Of a stretch of DNA of 64,000 bases, positions 1 to 12,000 are shown piece by piece. The notes beneath the pieces were generated by a model. The model was given only the letters and a program-made list of their open reading frames with translations, ran no database searches and had not been told where the DNA came from. The DNA comes from Hymenolepis diminuta. Lineage: Eukaryota > Platyhelminthes > Cestoda > Cyclophyllidea > Hymenolepididae. The DNA is taken from the NCBI GenBank assembly GCA_900708905.1, contig CAADRB010000012.1, forward strand, positions 231,235-295,234, in the 5' to 3' direction. The stretch's first letter is position 1. Every line of letters begins with the position of its first letter. The translations under genes and the position numbers were made by a program.

Positions 1-600
1 TCTCAATTTTACACTATGCTATGTTGTTAAAGGATAAATTTTTTGTTTTGCTCGAAATATGTAGGGTGGCATTTTTTAGTAGATACAAATATGAAATAAC
101 CCTTAGCGACATAAATGGAGGAATTAAATGCTACAATGAATATATAATATCATGACTTACTGGGAAAAAAGAGAGATTAAGGAAAAATATTGAAATTCTT
201 TGATAGAAATAAACCGTAATATAATAAAATAATTTTGAGGCTTACAAAAGTCTTTAAACTTTTATTAGTACATATTGCATTATTATTATCATTATCATTA
301 TTATTTTATTATGGTCTGCAATTGCACTACGAAGAAAAGCTAAATAACAACTGTTGGTAGAATTTCTAAAAAATGTTCATGTAACCTCTGACCATTTCTT
401 AATCAGTAAATGACCATAATGTGTGTCATGCTATATAGGTTCTAAAGCAAAAATCACACAATAATATGTTAAGTTTACACCTGTCAAATATAATATAGGA
501 TTATAAAGTTTTTAGAAAATTTTGGACGATTTTGTCTTTTGTGTATTAATGGTCGAGATTGTGTGTTACTTATCTGTAACTGGTTCATTATTGTCCTGGG
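1..600. other. 5' flank of the coupling factor 6 gene
   Basis: AT-rich sequence with a degenerate ATT/ATC trinucleotide run near 277-312. I see no coding exon. It presumably contains the promoter, but no TATA box at a convincing distance can be singled out. Confidence 0.5.
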
Positions 601-1002
601 ATGAACGCATTGGTCTGTGGTCGACTGTTCGCCGTTCGTGCATTTTCTACCGTTCAGCGCGCAACTTTTGCTACCCAACAAGCCGTTGACCCTATTCAAC
701 GGGCATTTGTTGAGAAACTTCGCGAGTATCAAGAAAAGTCGAGGACTGCTGAAATGGGTCTCGTTGGTGCCACTGAAACTCAAGTTAAGAATCTCAAAGA
801 CTCGCTTGAGAAATTGGATAATGTATTCAACGCCAAAGGTGTCGATATGACTCAGTTTCCCGTTTTACAGCACAAAGAACCTGAACTTATCAATCCTGGA
901 TCGTCTATTGTTGTTGAATATCCCGACCGCGAACTTCTTCAAAATAATGAAGAACCAGAACGACTGGACGGTGTTCTAACAAAGGGACCTATTGTTATAT
1001 AG
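601..1002 (+). CDS. ATP5PF: ATP synthase coupling factor 6, mitochondrial (133 aa, single exon)
   Basis: Peripheral-stalk subunit F6 of the mitochondrial F1Fo ATP synthase, which helps tie F1 to the stator. The ATG at 601 opens a 133-codon frame ending in TAG. Residues 1 to about 27 are rich in Arg, Ala, Ser and Thr with almost no acidic residues, as expected of a matrix-targeting presequence. The family signature follows at once: DPIQRAFVEKLREYQEKS (about 30-47), matching the DPxQxxFVxKxREY block of animal F6. The acidic and hydrophobic C-terminal half includes an FPVLQHKEPEL segment, equivalent to the FPTF..EDP region of the family. It is slightly longer than vertebrate F6 (about 108 aa) through a C-terminal extension. 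No intron is needed. A poly(A) signal lies about 50 nt after the stop. It converges on the dixin-like gene, whose 3' end is about 8 kb away. Identity is confident; the exact cleavage site is not visible. Confidence 0.9.
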   Translation: MNALVCGRLFAVRAFSTVQRATFATQQAVDPIQRAFVEKLREYQEKSRTAEMGLVGATETQVKNLKDSLEKLDNVFNAKGVDMTQFPVLQHKEPELINPGSSIVVEYPDRELLQNNEEPERLDGVLTKGPIVI

Positions 1003-1050
1003 ATGTATAATTTCCTCAAGTAACGCTAGATCTAGTAATTGTGTTTCATA

Positions 1051-1056
1051 AATAAA
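1051..1056 (+). promoter_or_regulatory. Poly(A) signal of the coupling factor 6 gene
   Basis: A canonical AATAAA about 50 nt downstream of the stop codon at 1002, on the same strand. It implies a very short 3' UTR. Confidence 0.7.
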
Positions 1057-3841
1057 TTTATGTTGTGATCTAATTTCATTCCTTTACTCTAGCGTTCCAG
1101 ATGTGACCCTAAATTACCTCTGTCAGTATGTTTATCTTTTTTGCATTTGGTATGTTTATTTTCAATTCGAGGTGTTATTCTTTTGCCATCTTAATATATA
1201 CTCCGATGCTATTTTTCGGTGAAATCTACTTTGCGGTCTTGTTGCGTCTTGAAGTTTATATCTGTCTAGCTTGGAAAATTGCATATTCTCTGAAATGTCA
1301 GTTAAAGTGCAATTGCGCGCACATTAACTGAAAAATCGTTTGGCCGAATTTCTAAAATCTGAGGCAGGATATTTATTGATAAGCCGAATTCCTATAACCA
1401 CTCTCATTTGTATCACTATACGATGAGATTTTTCACATTGTTTGCATTATCTGTTGGATCGGTAATGAAAGGCTATATCCTGAATAGAATGGTTTATATA
1501 ACCACACCTACAATTAAAGGAAGCAATATCGTAAATCTTGTTTCTTTTGCTCATTTATTTTCGTTTTGAATTGCAAACTTATAGTTATTTTATTGATATT
1601 TTATGGGTTCGGTGATGACGCTGTTACTGCTAGCTAAATAATTACTCTTGAACTAATTTTACGACGCTGATCTTCGTAAAATTTCATCACGGAGTTTTCC
1701 TGGCGAGAAATTCGTGTTCTGCCACCTTATCGGCTAAATTTAACTAGTGCGGTCGATCATTCGTCTCACTGATTGTGATTCGATGGATTTCGGATTTGTG
1801 ACCTCTAACTTTTATATTGATGCTAGTTACAGCGGCGGCTACTACCAGTTTCTCTCGTCATATTAGTGAAGTGTTACTTGCTTTCATTAGTAGTAGTAAT
1901 TGATTTTATGCTCTATGGTCGACTATTTATATTGTACTAGCTTATGATTTATCCCTAAGTTTATTGAATCAGTAATTTAGAAGTCGAATTTTCCAACTTT
2001 ACATGTGGAGAACTCTGACTTCACATTGGTGAGTTTCAACGGAGCAATGCTTCCATTGGATGCAAATGCATTTGGTAAGTGTATACATATCAGTGATAAT
2101 AGCTGAGTTATTAGTTTTATTGAAGATCTCTAAACTGTGAAATGAAATAATAAGACGAAATTGAAAATACTTAGGTGCGGGCTCGTTGATCAGGAGTTTC
2201 GTTTACGTAAATAAGGATGAGGGTAACGTAACTGTATAACTGTCGAAACAAACGTGACAATATAACAAGTAAAGCGATTATTATTTGCTAGAAGAGAGTG
2301 TAAGTAGGTAAATGGAAAAAAAAGAAAAGAGATAAGCTACACCACAGGCTATATTTCAATGATAATGGATCAACAATTTAGAGTGAAAAACAACGACGAC
2401 CATTAAAACATGGTAGCTCATTTACTTAAAGATACAATTGTGAAGCTATGGCCAGGTTACATAAACATCATTTATAAAGAGGAACGTCAAATTGAGGGCC
2501 TTAATCTATAAAAAACTTTCATAAGCGTCGAAGTCTTGCCATTTAAATATAAAACCTTTGCGTATCTCGCTGCATATGGTAGACCGGGATTATTTTACTA
2601 ATGACCATGGCTAGCATTAATTTTCAAAGGTAAATTAAAATCTTTTGCGATTTCCTATGACTTAACATTATCTCATCTGCAATAGTGATAGACTTTGCAT
2701 GAATGCAAATGATGAATATGGGAATTTATCGAAGCAATTTGAAGATTCCGAGAAATTTTGAATTTTATTACTTTTTCTTCCTCCTATTAATAAGTCTCAT
2801 GTGGTGTTAAAGTTGATTTTAACATTTTGTTGAGCTGATTGACGTGTTAATGCACTTTCCTTAATGATATAAGCAAAGAAATAATAACGCCATGTGCAAA
2901 AATTTTCACAAATTTACTTCGATCGATTTAGTGGCTCTTAAATGCTATTGACTGTTAAGAGGTAGTCTGTAAGAACAATTTCTTTGGGAAATATTTCATG
3001 TTCTTGTAAATATTATTACTTGGAACTGCGTTCCATAAGAAAAATGGATAGTTCTTTAAGTCGCTTTAAGCTACAAAGAGAGTAAGAACAGGTGAAATAG
3101 AGGACCTTCCCAAATATAAAAAAAGAATTTTTTTTAAACAGCTTCATACGCACAATTGATTGCATTTTAACCCGATTTTATGCAAGAACTAAATGACCAG
3201 CTAACTAGTTTGAAAGATTGGTTACACACATCCCAGTGAATATCTCTTTTTAATAGCTATAGAGCAACCAGTTTATTCTAAGATGTTCTAATTTATAATC
3301 TGTGGATACTACAGTTTCAGTTTGAAGATTCATTAATATTCAAAAAATTTAGCCACGACCATTTCTCATTAGCCTTATCACTTGCGGTTATTTTATATTG
3401 AGGGTTTTAAACAAATATATAAAAAACTGGATCCAATTTTATAATTCCAGATATAAAATATCATTTTTTGCTTAAATTCACTTCTTTAAAGTCCCCTGAA
3501 CAAAAACTCTTCATTTCATCCACTTTCTTTCCTCATGTAATGCTTTCTGTTATTATCTATGGTTTAGTTAACATTATTTCACCTTTTATTCCCCCAGAAA
3601 TATGCACATTTGAGATCTGTTATAAATAACAAATGAAATATACCAGTCATTATAATCCGGCTATTAAGCGACAGTAGTAACAATAAGAAATGAAGGATGA
3701 ATCCCTCTTCTGAAATATTTTATCTTACACCATTCCTAATCATCACCAAATTTGATTATCTTGTCCTCATAAGTTATCTCTGTAAACATTTAACCATTCC
3801 TGACCCAAACACTCCTTAAACAAACATCGTGTGTACTCAGC

Positions 3842-4467
3842 TTGTCTATGTCTCATCGACCCGGAAAAGGTAAACATACCTCAGACGATAGTAGCAGACA
3901 CCGTTTAATCAACCCCGATATCAACCAGCCCTGTCTGCACCGGCCCTTCCTTTTTCTACAGTCGTCCCGACCAATTAAGGCGCGCATACAACCATATCCT
4001 TATGCATGTCCTCACCCAAAGTGTCGATTATAAATAACCTCCATTACACACACACCCCAGGGAACCCTAGCTCGTCTGACGCATCTCTCGTTGTTCAATC
4101 CTCTAGTTCCCTATTTTTCCTTGAGACTCTGTCTGAGCTTACTTCAATATAACCTGGCCTACGCATTCCTCGGCGTTCCTTTTCTTTCATTTACTGTTGG
4201 CAATTTCACCTACAAACTGGTGACCCTCAACAATCTGGTGGCCCGCTACAGAATGAAGCATTCAAGAGATTCTGGATGAGGATGCGTCCAAAAGCACTGA
4301 AGATGAACAGTTTAACAGGAATTATGGCGTTTGATGAATCGAAACATGCAAATATTCTTCTAACTTCACGTAAACATGTCACCATGGATTTCACTGGTCT
4401 ACGTTATGTTCCATATATGCAAGCGAACTTATTCAATGACGCAGGACTGATTTATATAATTAATTGA
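3842..4467 (+). pseudogene. GC-elevated island with overlapping broken reading frames; origin uncertain
   Basis: This stretch is clearly less AT-rich than its surroundings. Three + strand frames are open in turn: 3842-4033, 4091-4279, and a frame open from about 4150 to 4467. The middle frame contains a hydrophobic segment with YAFLGVPFLSF, which recalls the YAxxGxP transmembrane motif following the first pore loop of two-pore-domain potassium channels. No selectivity-filter motif is visible and the frames do not join without shifts. It could be a decayed gene or retroposed fragment, or simply compositional. I do not assign a function. Confidence 0.25.
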
Positions 4468-4629
4468 CCCTTATAACATTCTTCCTATACTACATTCTCT
4501 CTTGTTTCTACTTTATGCTCTTTTAATAGGGAGCTTAGAGGCCATAAGATGGTTTATAACCCGTCATAATTTTAGCATTGATGTATATTAAAATACACTA
4601 AGTATATCAAATATCAAAACCTATTTCGA

Positions 4630-4775
4630 GAGGCAATTTTTCAGCATTCTTTTGGGACGGAGGAGCAGCTACATTGAGCCTCCCTAAGCAGAAACTAAAA
4701 TAACGTCTCCCCTTGTATTAGCCAGATTTTGGCCATCAAGGTCGTAACCTCACAAACGAGCATACTTGCTGTTAA
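4630..4775 (-). mobile_element. SINE copy 3 (5'-shortened or diverged)
   Basis: This aligns by eye with the reverse complement of the element at 50790-51000. Shared blocks include GAGCCTC, then TGTATTAGCCAGATTT, with the same order and spacing. The tRNA-like head beyond about 4775 is not recognisable. It lies in intergenic DNA. Confidence 0.6.
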
Positions 4776-7700
4776 AATAACATTCTACATTACGTATGGT
4801 TGTAAGGTACCATTATCAGAGATGCATCAAATTAATTGCGTCAGTTTTCATAAATATCAAAAGTTTAATTGCTGTGTGAGATCTACCTCAGAAAAGTTTT
4901 AGATATATTGGGAGTGGAAAGGGTATAATTTAATCTAAAGTTTAGAAAAATATTCCAATGGAGTGGTAGCAAATTAAATCAGAGGAAGTTTTCACCGTAT
5001 TGAAACGGAAAAATCTGTTTATATTCTTGGAAATCCTCGAGAAAATCCTTAAAATTACCTTACTTTCGTACTGTTAAAGGCATACTTAGTTTAATTTAAA
5101 AGGATTTAAATCACCACAAATGCTCTCACATATATTAGAGTTTAATCCATTGTTTTATTTATAATATTAAATGATTTGACCCTTTCTTTATATCAACGAA
5201 CACAAACTTTCTTAGCCAATAATAATTTAAACTCAAAATTGGTTTCACGCAAAACCAGATCTCCTTTCTATTTTGATACCGTTTTAGAACCAGTCTATAA
5301 CTGGCATTTTACAAAATAACTACGATGAAATGGAAAAGATTTACTATGAATATACAGTAATATATAATCAAAAATTTAATTGAAAATACTCTATAACTCG
5401 ACTAGAAGTATTTGAAAAATACAAGTGAAATTTAATTTAACCAGCAATAGTCAGAGTCGTATTAGTCATAGAGACGTAAATTGGTACAAATCATAAAAAA
5501 GATCCGTATTTTTAATAAAGACGATGAAACATTATACAATATTACCAAATACCCTTTATTTAAGTTAGAAGTCTGCAAAGTGTGATTGAATGAGCGGAAG
5601 TTGAACTTGTTGAGATCGGAGGAATACCATGGAGAAACTAGGTTGAGCACAATGATAAGCATTATGAACCAATTTGCCCAAGTGGCCAAATTTGGGTGGA
5701 TGTTTTGAACTAACGCAAAACAATATTTCCTCAGGAATTGCTTGGAAATTTCAATGCATTTCAGCAAGACAATGTTCATGATAATTCTGAGATAATCTAT
5801 GATTTTATGAACCTTATATTCGACTATTTTCGAAAGCAACTAAGCTGATAAAAATATGGTAAACTAATTCGAAGATTTAAACAACAAATTTTGAGGTATT
5901 AGAGAACAGTACAAACATTCATTATTATTAAAGGTATTTTTCTGGAACCATGCTCGAAAACATAATGAAAAAAACCTGGTGAAATGAACAGTGTAAGTGA
6001 TTGTTAAAATACATATTCGAGTTTTATCCTCATTGTAATACGCTTCAAGGATGATTTGAATTCAAAATTAATCATATCTATGGTTAATTAATCATTGAGA
6101 ATGAGCTCTAAGTGATCTCATCTAGAAAACAAGGAGCCAGGAACATGAACTTTTTCCTTTTCTCATATTTTCTTTACTCATACATACTTTTGCTATCGAT
6201 GTGGTGTTCACCGAGCTTAGATCCTTCTCCGAATTTAAAAATTGTATTTTTTGATTTTTCGTGAATATTAATATGTGATTTCACTTACTTCAAGGACCTA
6301 CGATCAGTAACATGGATTATTCTCCTTTAATCAATACGGTACTATATCAAGATGAAATCAGCATAATTTTTCATTAAGAATGACAAATGAGTAACATTTC
6401 CTTCAAATTCATATTTTCGGATTAGTAACCATCCTTTGCTCCCAAGCCCATGTCTTCAATTTTGGTATAAGCGTTAGCAAATACCAAATCTACTAATTTT
6501 CGTTGAAAATTTACAAAACTGCAATGAGCTTAGTTAAATTCCATATCCAAATCCGCCTGACAATTTCTTATTCCGCTTTCGAACTGGTATGCTTTACATA
6601 AATTTGCATACATTTAAACAATCAAAACAAATCATTGTTTTCTTTTTTATTCACTGTCACTTGTTAAATTTAATTAATTTGATATTGGAAAGTTAAAGTC
6701 TGACTGAACGAATATCAAATTTTGGAAAATAAGACGATTAGAACAAAGAATAAAAACGAAACGCGTAACAGTTTCTTTCCAAAATAGTCGCTCCTAGGGA
6801 CGCGGCATTGAATATAAATGCAATAATGGAACTAATCAAACAAATTAAAATCCATGACAATTTATACACCCATATGATTAAACACTTTACATCTATATAT
6901 AGAATACAGACATACATTAATAGCTCATTATTGTCAAATTGCATACAAGCGCTTTAAAATAGAAAGACAATCGGTTGTTTACATATATATACATGTACAT
7001 ATTGAAATATGTTTTATTTTCAAAATCCAAATGACTTGATTTTATTCACTTTTTTACAGTTAGTACGACAAGAAATTCTGACAGTAGACAATCTGGACAG
7101 TTTTAGTAACCAAATTTGTGAAAAATAGATGACTTCAAGCTCCCAACTAGACAGTTTTTATTTCACTCCCTATCTTCTATTGCGCAAGATGTAGACTTGC
7201 TTAAGGGTTTAAAATTCAAATCATCCCGTCCATCTTACCGGGCAAATACTTTGAGTTATCCAAGCCAACTCTTCGTGCGACCAACTTTGGAGTCACTTAT
7301 TTCCTTCCCCTTGAAAAGTTTCTCCGGAATCAGGCTTACACATTTTTCGTCATGCAGCAAGATTTCCCATATGTACCTTTTATATGAGAGGGTGATACAT
7401 TTTCTTGTACAATGTGTTTTCTAGACCCAATTTACTACTCCGGTATCAGTAGAATTTACTTAGGAATTTCTTAACAATACAATATCATTGCGTTTACTAT
7501 TAAACTTTGGATTTTAATAATAGAGGTCGGCTTAAGTTTTAAAAAGGTGCCGCAAATGTCCATTTGCCTTAAAATGTAAACCATCGTCACTGTTAATTAT
7601 AATTTTTCATGCACTCAATCAACAAATTTTACGGGTTTATTATAAGTTTGTGGCATTTTCAGTAGAAAATTATCAAATGAGACTTTAAGCTTCTAAATAT

Positions 7701-8776
7701 CATTCTTCAAGTGATAAATAATAGCTAATTTACACCCTTTCAATAAAATAAATTTTGAAAGGAAGTCAAGAGAAGGAGTTTTTTGTGATAATACAGTGAA
7801 AAATGCACAGATTCATGCAGAAGGGGGTGAACAGAGAATATAAATACCCATCGATCTTTGTTCAATGAGAGGGAAGCTTTGGATGACATTTCAGGGCATT
7901 TGTATACATACTTGAAAGACGTTGCATCCTCATATGATACCTTGAAGATATAGGGGAGATCTAAAAATTCAAATAAAAGTATAAATAACCATATATTGTT
8001 ATATTGATATGTGATTATGATCGACTGTGCAATTAAGGAACGTAGCGATAATTTACATTGTGATTTACTTCGGTTTACTGAAGTGCCACTCGAGCAATCA
8101 GTGAAGTTTTAGAATAAATAGACTTTAAAAGAAACAACTATCCATAAATAACAAAACATATAAACTAATAATCAATGAAACAGTTGAGCGAAAAAGAAAT
8201 TAAACTTAATTATACTAAATTTCTTTACAGACTAAACGATATTAATAAATTTGTACCTCAATTGATTAAATCGAAAAATTTAGTTTTCACCTCAATAATT
8301 GAGTACAGCTACAAATATGGTGCAAGGGATATCCCTGGAATATTTTTGTACGCGATATGAGTCAAATTTGTGTTTACACTTTATCACTAATTTTTCGCTT
8401 CTAAATAATACTTATTGACGTGTATTTTAATTAATTAATAATTAAAACACTCGATTTTCATAAACTGTAAAAATTCATTAAAATTCAATATAAATTTACG
8501 GATGAATTTTAGCAATTGATAGAACAACCAATCAATTCAACTTCGAATGTCCTCGAGGCATCCAATTAGATTAATGATTGTAAATTCAGTCTCTTACGAT
8601 CGAGCAATCCAGGATTCAGTGAAACAAGCATGAACTAATTAAGTCATTGACAACTCTTGTAATATTTGTTATTGGAGTAATTTATCATCTAAAAATTATT
8701 TACTTTGTATCCTACAGAGTTAGGGAGGAAGAATGCAATATAGCAAAGAGGTATAGGTAGAACACTAAATGTGAAG

Positions 8777-8782
8777 TTTATT
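8777..8782 (-). promoter_or_regulatory. Poly(A) signal candidate of the dixin-like gene
   Basis: AATAAA on the - strand, about 245 nt beyond the TGA stop at 9029-9027. It is the first canonical signal I found after that stop. Confidence 0.5.
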
Positions 8783-9026
8783 TATCGAGCTCCTAGATAT
8801 TCTGATTTAAAACAATGGTTTAACGCATAGTCGATAAATTGAAAGAGATTAAAGCACAGAATGAATCGACAGTTAAGACTTCCTAACCATGGCTACTATA
8901 GAATGTGCGAAATTAAAAAATTAATTAAAGGAAAATCAATTACGAATTTTTGATCACATGACGAGCGAGCTTAAGAAAAAATGTGACATGGACTTCAGTT
9001 CATCTAAAGATGGTTACTTACATTGT

Positions 9027-12000
9027 TCAAGACAGGGTAGAGTAGGGTTGTCCATTGACTAACCTAAAATTAGTCTGTTGGGTGGTATCCGGAGGGCTAC
9101 AGGGAGTATTTGGAATACTCTCTGAGCTGAAACTCCAATTCCGAGGACCGTTTGCAGAGTTGTTCGCTTGAGGACCCATGTTCCCACTCAAACGTTGTCG
9201 AAGACTCTCATTCTCCATTTGTAACTGTTTTAGGGAGTTTGTTAACTCACCGACGGCCTGTCGCAATTCTGCGTTATCAACCTAAATAAAACGTATCAAT
9301 GACAGTTAGATAAGAGGGAGTGAAAATGCTCTGATGCAACTATTAAATTTTTGATTTAGCTGGAACAAGCTCGTATAGATTGACGTGTTAGGAAGAAATA
9401 AGCAGACATATCCAGTGCTAATCTTACAAAAAGGGCTGGTAAATGATTCAAATGCATTAATTAAACAGATATCACTTCCGAAATGGAACAGATTTTCTTA
9501 ATCAGCTTTGCTAAGTGTGAAATTTTATGTCCACTAGCTTTTTCAAAATTGGGAAATCTAATGAGGTGCTTTTATATCTCTACTTTTCTCTAAAAATGAC
9601 GTTATATTAGTCAGTATTTACTTTCCCGGCATACAATTTACTATTCCTTCTAGTCAGAAATAAGAAAAAGTATGAAGTTGCGTCAAAAATGCAATTGTCT
9701 AAGCATGAGAAAAGTCTCTTAACACAAGTGGAGGATGTGAATCTGTGATATTAGACAAACCGAGAATATAAAATCAATAAATTTTTAAGTGTCGTTTTTA
9801 CCATTATGCTCTCATCTCCTTTGAGGATAACTTTAAACCGACTGAGCAGGCAGAAAGCAAAATTAGAAAGAAAAAAAATTATCCAGAAGAATCAGGATAG
9901 ACGTATGACAGGTGTATTAAGTGGAAATTAAAATTTACCGACCTGGATCAAGTAAGGTTACGAAAACTAAGTACATATAATAGGGTAATATGAATAAATG
10001 GCCCAAACGATCGGGCCTAAGAAAATCTCTAATACTGGGGATTTTAACAAAGAATATAATTACTCGCTACTAAATATTAACGAATAATCTCTTATGCTAC
10101 TTTCGATGAAATACATACATTTAGCCTTCACGATGTCTCTGTTTATATCCAGATGAGAATGTGTTTTGAAACATTTTATGCAATGCACTTCCATATCATT
10201 AGGATCTTATATGCTCGTAAACTAATGTAACTTGGTCTCACATAAGTCTCAGTCATGATGGACTTATCACCGGAATCTCCCATCTAATCTTGGTTGATTC
10301 GTATTCAAGGTGGCCAAAGGTTATACCCATTAAGTCTGCCAAATCCAGCACCATCATTAACATTCATTCACCACTCATGAAATACCAAAAATTATTGTGC
10401 TCAGAAATGTCACCCAGTTCTCTTCTGTTCGATTTGAGAACTTTTGTTGTAATCTAAATACCTCCCTTTTACACTCTACATGAGGAGCTTGTTGACAAAA
10501 CAAAAAGGCAACCTCTCATGTCACAGATGGAGGAGACAGTGGAAGAAATTCTTATTTCTTTACAGTTTTGATACCGGACAACGCCTTTTGTTGGTACCAA
10601 ACCAAGATGCGCCACCGCAAAAATCTCCATTATCAGTACAAAGGTCTAAGTTTTAAACTGGAAACGAATCTAACAGAGATTTATCTGAACACTTTTACCT
10701 CCCTCCGCCATGAAATGCCAAAACTCCGGAGACCCAACATAATCATCGGCCCAACCGCCACTCCGGACGCTTCAAAAGATTTCGGGAAAGATTCAAGATT
10801 GATCCAACGCTCAAACATATGGATAAACACCTTTCCCCCTGCGATTCAGCAGGGAATTAACCAGGTTTTAGATAACAGAGGAAATCGAAAAGTTGCTAAA
10901 GGCTGAGGAGATGGGTCAAACATAAGAATATGCAGACTAACTAATAAATCTGATGTGGATTAAAATCAACAGAGTACTCAAATTTAGCTTACTAAACATA
11001 CCAGTTGCTGAATCAAGCACTTGTATTTGATGACTCACACATCAGAAAATGCATTGTCTAAAAGGTTTGATGATTCACAAGTAGAGTGTCGGAAAATGGA
11101 CAGTGTTTTGGATTTAGCAAGTCATAATGGCAAATATCTGTTACATAGTTTGCAAAAGGCCTGAAAACAGCTGCGGGATACTACATTTTCTACATAATTT
11201 GAGTAAGTAGAAGGTATCACTAAAGATGATCTTTCATTCTCCCATCTAAAATATCTATTGTAAATTAAAAGTATAAGAAATAACATGTTAATTCTGCCGA
11301 AATTCATATGCTGGAATCATAACATTAATACTTGCAGCTGAAAACAATTCTAAATACTTTGATTTATTTAGAATCGATGCACCAATAATAACTATTACAA
11401 TATCGTTTGCATAATTTAATTGATAACCTTTTTTAGCAATAATGTATCATAAGAACGTCAAATGAGAATGATGCATCCGTAAAGTCATCGAATTAACATC
11501 AAACCAGCTGTGAATGACCCTATTTTCATTTAATATTTACAGTTTTAGAAACTAAATGACATTGAGTATTTAATATGCAATTTTTAATGTCAGAAAATTT
11601 CGGTCTATTATCAATTAATGAACTTGGTGTCAAATAGTGATAATTTCTGTTTAACTTACCAAACAAGCGTCCATAGCTTCTGTTCGGACTTTCAAAAGTC
11701 GATATAAGCTTTCAATTTCATTTGTTGTTGATCTAAAATTAAGATAACTTAATTTCGGGCAGAGAGAAATCATATTTATAGAGAGTTTTTTAATATTAAA
11801 TCCTCCTGCTCATTTAGCAAGGCGTTTTCCGAAGGTCATTTTGGGCCGAGAGTGACATCAAGGAACAATCTTGATGAAAGACTCGAATTCTATCACCCTC
11901 TATATCAGCCAGAATTAATCAGTGCTATTGACCGTTCCCCTCACTGAGTGTGCGCCGATGGGAATCGAAAAGGTGATCTAAGACATGGCAGAAGTGGACG

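Larger units (their letters stand above)
1057..8776. other. Intergenic region between the two convergent genes
   Basis: About 7.7 kb with no gene I can support. It holds one SINE copy (about 4630-4775) and a GC-elevated island with broken coding character (3840-4470). A smaller island at 7190-7430 has an open - strand frame of about 53 codons that resembles nothing I know. The rest is AT-rich with only short chance ORFs. Confidence 0.5.

Noticed and set aside
10568..10906. 112-codon + strand ORF as an independent gene
   Set aside because: It overlaps and follows degenerate Ty3/Gypsy integrase blocks and has no clear start. It is better explained as part of the dead element.
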